Below are positions 60,075 through 64,000 of a stretch of 64,000 nt of DNA, one piece after another. Both the position numbers and the translations under genes were made by a program. A model generated the notes under the pieces. It saw only the letters and a program-made list of their open reading frames with translations, searched no databases and had not been told where the DNA came from. The stretch is from Archangiaceae bacterium. Its GTDB lineage: Bacteria > Myxococcota > Myxococcia > Myxococcales > Myxococcaceae. The number at the start of each line of letters is the position of its first letter. Within the stretch, counting starts at the first letter, position 1. The DNA lies in the NCBI GenBank assembly GCA_016714225.1, contig JADJNS010000023.1, positions 1-64,000 on the forward strand, read 5' to 3'.

Positions 60075-61438
60075 GGGCGCTCGAGCTTGAGGAACATCTG
60101 GCAGCCGCTGTCGTCGAAGGTCAGCGTGTGCCGCGCATTCGACAGCGGCGCGGCCAGGTCGAGCATCTCAGCCTCGGTGCGGTAGTACAAAACCCAGTCG
60201 TGCCAGTAGGCCATGTAGTACCGGCTGGGGTTGGTCGCGTGGTAGTTGCCGATCACCATCGCGCCGCCGGGCGTGAGCAGCTCGAACAGCTTGCCCAGCA
60301 GCGCCTTGCCCACCGGCGGAGTCAGGTAGTCGAACATGCCCATGGTGTAGATGAACTCGAAGCGGCCCAGCCGGCTGGCCAGGTCGCGGGTGCGCAGCAG
60401 GGTACGAACCGAGTCGTTCACCCAGGCCACGTCGATGGGGCGCTGCGCGCGGCGGCTGATCTGCTCGACCGAGCCCCGGGCCGCGGCCAGGGCCTCTTCG
60501 TCCTGGTCGAGCAGGGTGAGCTTGAGCCGGTCGTAGTCTTCGTCGTCGACGAAGAACGCGTCGAGCTCGCGCGCCGGCCCGCACGCCACCGAGAGAATGC
60601 GAAACGGGTGCGCGCTCGAGCCGGCCAGCGTCTCGCGCATCATCTTCGGCACCAGCACCCGGCGGTTGCGCACCGCCTGCGCGGCCGTCTGCTCGACCGG
60701 GTGCTTGTGCAGCAGCTTGTTGAACGCGTACCGGCCCACGTACTTGTTGTCGTAGATGAGCTCCATCATCACCGCGTCGCCGGCGTAGCCGCGGGGCTTC
60801 AGGTTGGTGCGCTGCATGATGGCCGCCGCCATCAGGTACGGCCACATCGCGCGGCGAAAGTAGTAGCCGTGGCGCTCGTGCTCTTCGGGGGTGAAGTCGT
60901 CGACCAGCTCGGTGAGCTCTTCCAGCCGGCGGTCCATGAACTTGAAGAACTCACCGCCGGCGCGAGAGAGCAGCACCTTCTGCGCCGCCGCCGCCACCGC
61001 GGGCGCCTCTTTGCTCAAGACCCGGTCTTGCTCGTCGAAGAACTTCTTGTAGACCGACAGGTCGTAGGTGAGCTCGGCCACGTAGTCGCGAAACTGCGGC
61101 TTGATGCGCTCGCGCTGCGCCAGCACCAGCGGCAGCTCGTTCATGAAGCCGAGCAGGTTCGAGACCCGCCCCACCTTGAACAGCGCGTCGCAGTCGAACA
61201 CGTCGTCGAGAAACACCAGCTGCCCGGCCTCGATGCGGCAGCGGCTCAAGATGGCCTCGCGGTCGGGCAGCTGCAGAATCAGCCGCTCGAACACCGCGCC
61301 CTCGCGCACGCCCGAGCCCGGCTCGTAGAGCACGTTGAGCGAGAGCTTCGAGGCGCGGGTCACCTTGACCGGCACCTTCAGTCCGCCCTGCTCGAGCACT
61401 CCCGGCAGGGTGGGTACGCTCAGGGGTGCGGCGGTCAT
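60071..61438 (-). CDS. PhcB-like SAM-dependent methyltransferase with N-terminal PilZ-like domain
   Basis: 455 residues from ATG 61438, ATGA-coupled upstream and downstream. The N-terminal ~110 residues are beta-rich (GLKVPVKVTRASKLSLNVLY; DREAILSRCRIEAGQLVFL), PilZ-like. The catalytic half has YGYYFRRAMWPYLMAAAIMQ-like helices (HGYYFRRAMWPYLMAAAIMQ), NLKPRGYAGDAVMMELIYDN, ILSVACGPARELDAFF (SAM motif I) and LTPGGAMVIGNYH. This matches proteins annotated as 3-hydroxypalmitic acid methyl ester biosynthesis (PhcB-like) methyltransferases. In Ralstonia PhcB makes a methyl-ester quorum signal. Here it is embedded between kinase and phosphatase genes. Confidence 0.75.
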   Translation of the reverse strand: MTAAPLSVPTLPGVLEQGGLKVPVKVTRASKLSLNVLYEPGSGVREGAVFERLILQLPDREAILSRCRIEAGQLVFLDDVFDCDALFKVGRVSNLLGFMNELPLVLAQRERIKPQFRDYVAELTYDLSVYKKFFDEQDRVLSKEAPAVAAAAQKVLLSRAGGEFFKFMDRRLEELTELVDDFTPEEHERHGYYFRRAMWPYLMAAAIMQRTNLKPRGYAGDAVMMELIYDNKYVGRYAFNKLLHKHPVEQTAAQAVRNRRVLVPKMMRETLAGSSAHPFRILSVACGPARELDAFFVDDEDYDRLKLTLLDQDEEALAAARGSVEQISRRAQRPIDVAWVNDSVRTLLRTRDLASRLGRFEFIYTMGMFDYLTPPVGKALLGKLFELLTPGGAMVIGNYHATNPSRYYMAYWHDWVLYYRTEAEMLDLAAPLSNARHTLTFDDSGCQMFLKLERP

Positions 61439-61950
61439 CCGTACATTCCCTGCGGGCGGTAGACCGCCGACATCGCCAGCCGGTTCTCCGAGGTGACGTA
61501 GAAGTCGACCACGCAGCGGCCTTCGTAGGCGATGCGAATCAGCCCCAGGCCCGACTCGCCCAGGTCGTGGCCGCGCGCCGAGACCAGCTTGAGCCGCTCG
61601 ACGTAGGCCTCGAACGGGCTCTGGAAACCGCGAATCCACTGCACCTGCTCGTCGAGCTTGCGCAGCGCGCGCACGTCGTCGGCGGTGGGGCACTGCACCT
61701 CGACGATGACGTTGCGGGGCGCCACCTCGATGGAGAGCGCGATGAGGTCCTTCGGGGCGCGCTCCCAGTCGCCGTACTTCACCGCGTTCTCGAGCAGCTC
61801 CGAGGCGGCCATGGTGAGCGCGTACACCTCGTCTTTGCCCAGCCCGTGGCCCGCGAGAAACGAGGCACACTCGTTCCACAGCTTGGCGGCGAGGTCCCAG
61901 TCGCAGGGAATCTCGCGCGTGAAGAGCCCCGGCGTCGGCGTCGACTGCAT
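61435..61950 (-). CDS. SiaB-like HATPase kinase (anti-sigma-type)
   Basis: 171 residues from ATG 61950; 61989 is less likely. MAASELLENAVKYGDWER holds the N-box Glu51/Asn55 of HATPase_c/RsbW-type kinases. LGESGLGLIRIAYEG supplies the glycine-rich ATP-lid region. Other typical GHKL residues are weakly conserved, as in SiaB (DUF6272) kinases. It would phosphorylate the STAS-like SiaC protein. First gene of the module, followed in ATGA overlap by the methyltransferase and the phosphatase. Confidence 0.75.
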   Translation of the reverse strand: MQSTPTPGLFTREIPCDWDLAAKLWNECASFLAGHGLGKDEVYALTMAASELLENAVKYGDWERAPKDLIALSIEVAPRNVIVEVQCPTADDVRALRKLDEQVQWIRGFQSPFEAYVERLKLVSARGHDLGESGLGLIRIAYEGRCVVDFYVTSENRLAMSAVYRPQGMYG

Positions 61951-62020
61951 CGTGGCCTCAAGCCTTTTCCAGCCCGTGCCGCCGGTCAATTGATCGCCGC
62001 GCGCGCCACCGGCCTGTAGC

Positions 62021-64000
62021 TCATGGTGCCACCGCAGGGGTGGGCCCCGCCCAGGAGCTCCGGCCCGCGCCCGACTCGGCTTCGACGTAGTACGTGTAGG
62101 TGGTGCCCGACGTGAGCCCGGTGTCGAGCACCGAGGTCATGCTGGTCATGCTCACCAGCGCGGTCGGCACCGTGTCCGACCGCCGGTACACCCGGTAGAG
62201 GGTGGCCCCGCTCACCGCGCCCCAGGTCACCTGCAGCTGCCCCGCGCTGCCCGCCGTCACGTTCGGCCCGCTGGGCAGCCCCGGCAGCGAGGCCGAGGCG
62301 GTGGCCGACGCCTCGAGCGAGGCCACGCCGGTGCCCACCGCGTTGTTCGCCGACACCACCGCCCACAGCAGCTGACCGTTGGTGGCGGCCACCCGCATGC
62401 GGTTCTCGTAGAGGCCGTAGACCGTCGAGTAGTACGCGTACGGGCCCAGCTGATTGGCCGCGGTGTACACCTGGTACGAGGTGGCGCCGGCCACCACGCC
62501 CCACTCGACCTGCACCGTCGCGTTGCCCGCGCTCACCTTCACGTCTTCGGGAGCCCTGGGCAGCGCGGCGCTCGCCGGGGTCATGTTCGTGAAGCCCCAG
62601 CCTCCGGCTCCGGCCCCGCTGACCGGCTGCACCGCGTAGCGAACGCTCTCGCCGTTCTGCACGTCGTAGTCGGTGAAGCTGGTGCTGGTGAGGGTGGTGA
62701 ACAGCCGCCAGTCGAAGCCGGGCATGCGCCGCCACACCCGGTACGCCGTCGCGCCGCTCACCGCGGGCCAGAAGATGCTCATCGCCTCGTTGCCCGGCAC
62801 CAGGGTCACCGACGGGGTGGCGGGCAGCGCGCCCGAGGCGGTGGCGGTGGGCTGGCCCGAGGTAGAGAAGTCTCCTGCCTGGTTGACGTTGAAGGCCACC
62901 ACCGTCGCCGCCTGCGAGGTGCCGTTCGAGGTGCTGATCAACGTGCGGGTGTCGAACGGGTCGGTCTGCTGGCCGCGGGTGGCGAGCGGCCCGCCCGGCA
63001 CGTCGCAGGTGTTGATGTAGTAGCCGTTGCTGCCGGGCACCGGGTCGTAGCTCACCAGCACCCCGCCGTTCGCCGGCGTCGCGGTCACCCCGGTCACGTT
63101 GGGCGGGCGGTCGAACTGCGGCGCCATCAGGCTGCCCATCGACCACTCACCCACCACGCCGTTCGAGCCGACCGCGCGCATCGCCAGCTGCACCTCGACG
63201 CCGTTGGGCTGCGCCAGGGTGAAGAGCGGTATGGGCAAGGTGGCGGCCAGCTGCCAATCGGCGTAGCGGGCGCGGGTGTAGAAGCGGTAGCTGGTCGCCC
63301 CGCTCACCGCGGCGGCGAACGCCGAGACCGTGCCGTTGCCGTAGTTGTACCCGGGGGTGGGTGCGACCGGCGCCAGCGGGTCGGCGGTCGACATCAGCTC
63401 GTCGGTCACCGCGCTCTGCCCCTCGGGGCTGTACGAGCTGACCGAGAGGAAATAGGCGGTGCCGTTGGTGCCGCCCACCAGGCACCGGGTCTCGTACGCG
63501 CCGCTGGTGTTGCAGCTGATCTGCGGCGCCGAGATGGAGGCGCCGCCGTAGTAGCCGCCCCGCACCGTGTAGCCGGTGGCGCCCGGCACCGGTGCCCAGC
63601 TCGCCATGAAGCCCGACTTCACCGCCTCGATGGTGAAGCCGCTCGGCCGAACCGGCAGCCGCACCGTGGGCGTGACGTACGCGGTGACGCCCCACGGCGA
63701 GATGCGCGGGCCCGAGGAGTTCAGGGCCTGCACCGCGTACTTGTAGGCGGTGCCGTTGCTCGCGGTGCTGTCGTTCCACAGGGTGGAAGTGGTCGGCGCA
63801 CCCAGCGAGACCCAGTCGCTCGAGTAGGTGCGGCGCCACACCTTGTACGAGGTCGCGCCCACCACCGCCGACCAGTAGAGCGTCACCACGCCGTTGCCGC
63901 CCAGCAGCGAGGGGCTCGGCGCGGGAAGACCTGCGGTGGCCCCGAGCGCGGTCGGCGTCACCGTCACCTCGCTGCTGTACGGGCCATAGCCCGCCCCGTT
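62021..64000 (-). CDS. Fibronectin type III repeat protein (3' part, 5' end outside window)
   Basis: The frame is open from the window edge (NGAGYGPYSSEVTVTPTALG) to the stop at 62021, about 659 residues. Seven FnIII-like domains of ~88 residues are recognisable, each with the pattern VxWxxVxGATxYxVxR and TxYxYxVxAxxxxGxGxWS, for example ATSYKVWRRTYSSDWVSLG, ATAYRVWRRMPGFDWRLF and ATLYRVYRRSDTVPTALVSM. Linkers are short and Pro-rich. Probably a secreted or surface-anchored protein, with the signal and any catalytic head outside this window. Confidence 0.85.
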   Translation of the reverse strand, partial: NGAGYGPYSSEVTVTPTALGATAGLPAPSPSLLGGNGVVTLYWSAVVGATSYKVWRRTYSSDWVSLGAPTTSTLWNDSTASNGTAYKYAVQALNSSGPRISPWGVTAYVTPTVRLPVRPSGFTIEAVKSGFMASWAPVPGATGYTVRGGYYGGASISAPQISCNTSGAYETRCLVGGTNGTAYFLSVSSYSPEGQSAVTDELMSTADPLAPVAPTPGYNYGNGTVSAFAAAVSGATSYRFYTRARYADWQLAATLPIPLFTLAQPNGVEVQLAMRAVGSNGVVGEWSMGSLMAPQFDRPPNVTGVTATPANGGVLVSYDPVPGSNGYYINTCDVPGGPLATRGQQTDPFDTRTLISTSNGTSQAATVVAFNVNQAGDFSTSGQPTATASGALPATPSVTLVPGNEAMSIFWPAVSGATAYRVWRRMPGFDWRLFTTLTSTSFTDYDVQNGESVRYAVQPVSGAGAGGWGFTNMTPASAALPRAPEDVKVSAGNATVQVEWGVVAGATSYQVYTAANQLGPYAYYSTVYGLYENRMRVAATNGQLLWAVVSANNAVGTGVASLEASATASASLPGLPSGPNVTAGSAGQLQVTWGAVSGATLYRVYRRSDTVPTALVSMTSMTSVLDTGLTSGTTYTYYVEAESGAGRSSWAGPTPAVAP

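Overview
The window is about 70% GC with dense coding on both strands. Many secreted lipoproteins carry long Gly/Ser/Thr/Ala linkers directly after the lipobox Cys, there are three DUF1552/DUF1588-1592 gene pairs, MopE-type metal-binding motifs, and many translationally coupled genes with ATGA or GTGA 4-bp overlaps. Together these point to a Myxococcota (Myxococcales-like) chromosome. I cannot name the genus. I saw no rRNA, tRNA, CRISPR array, phage or transposase.

Layout. 1-5.7 kb: a divergent squalene synthase-like / squalene epoxidase-like pair, a frameshifted DTW-domain tRNA-modifying enzyme and small envelope proteins. 6-18.7 kb: a cytochrome c/beta-propeller lipoprotein, two Tat-exported DUF1552 proteins each coupled to a cytochrome-like DUF1592/1588 lipoprotein, a lipoprotein with an 18-bp tandem repeat, and a large degenerate J-domain/TPR membrane protein. 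18.9-27.4 kb: an expansin-like lipoprotein, a STAS + HPF-like pair, a multi-Ig-domain lipoprotein, and an MtfA-like zincin with repeats resembling type III translocator (HrpF/NopX) domains. 27.4-28.3 kb: gene-free DNA holding a 378-bp inverted-repeat element with two 20-bp palindromes. 28.3-35.1 kb: membrane proteins, a short-lid Hsp70 coupled to a TPR/Lon-type protease, and a lipoprotein fusing helix-hairpin-helix-like repeats to a nuclease A inhibitor domain. 35.2-40.1 kb: an operon of TonB receptor, YfiR-like protein (frameshifted), FAD oxidase and Bor-like lipoprotein. 40.3-43.2 kb: an intracellular subtilase with a secreted partner. 43.7-47.6 kb: a third DUF1552/DUF1592 pair. 48.5-50.2 kb: ECF sigma, anti-sigma and a Spy-like protein. 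50.3-57.8 kb: lipoproteins, exonuclease III, PilZ, START and MscS-cNMP proteins. 57.9-62 kb: a Sia-like partner-switching module (kinase, PP2C phosphatase, two STAS-like SiaC proteins) containing a PhcB-like methyltransferase. 62-64 kb: the 3' part of a fibronectin-III repeat protein.

Overall picture: much of the window encodes cell-surface and envelope functions (lipoproteins, heme proteins, a TonB receptor, Ig/FnIII repeats) and signalling (Sia-like switch, ECF sigma, PilZ, response regulator). Three genes look intact except for a one-base shift inside a G or C run. These may be real decay or sequence errors. Two kinds of dispersed intergenic repeat occur several times, and one short copy lies inside a reading frame.
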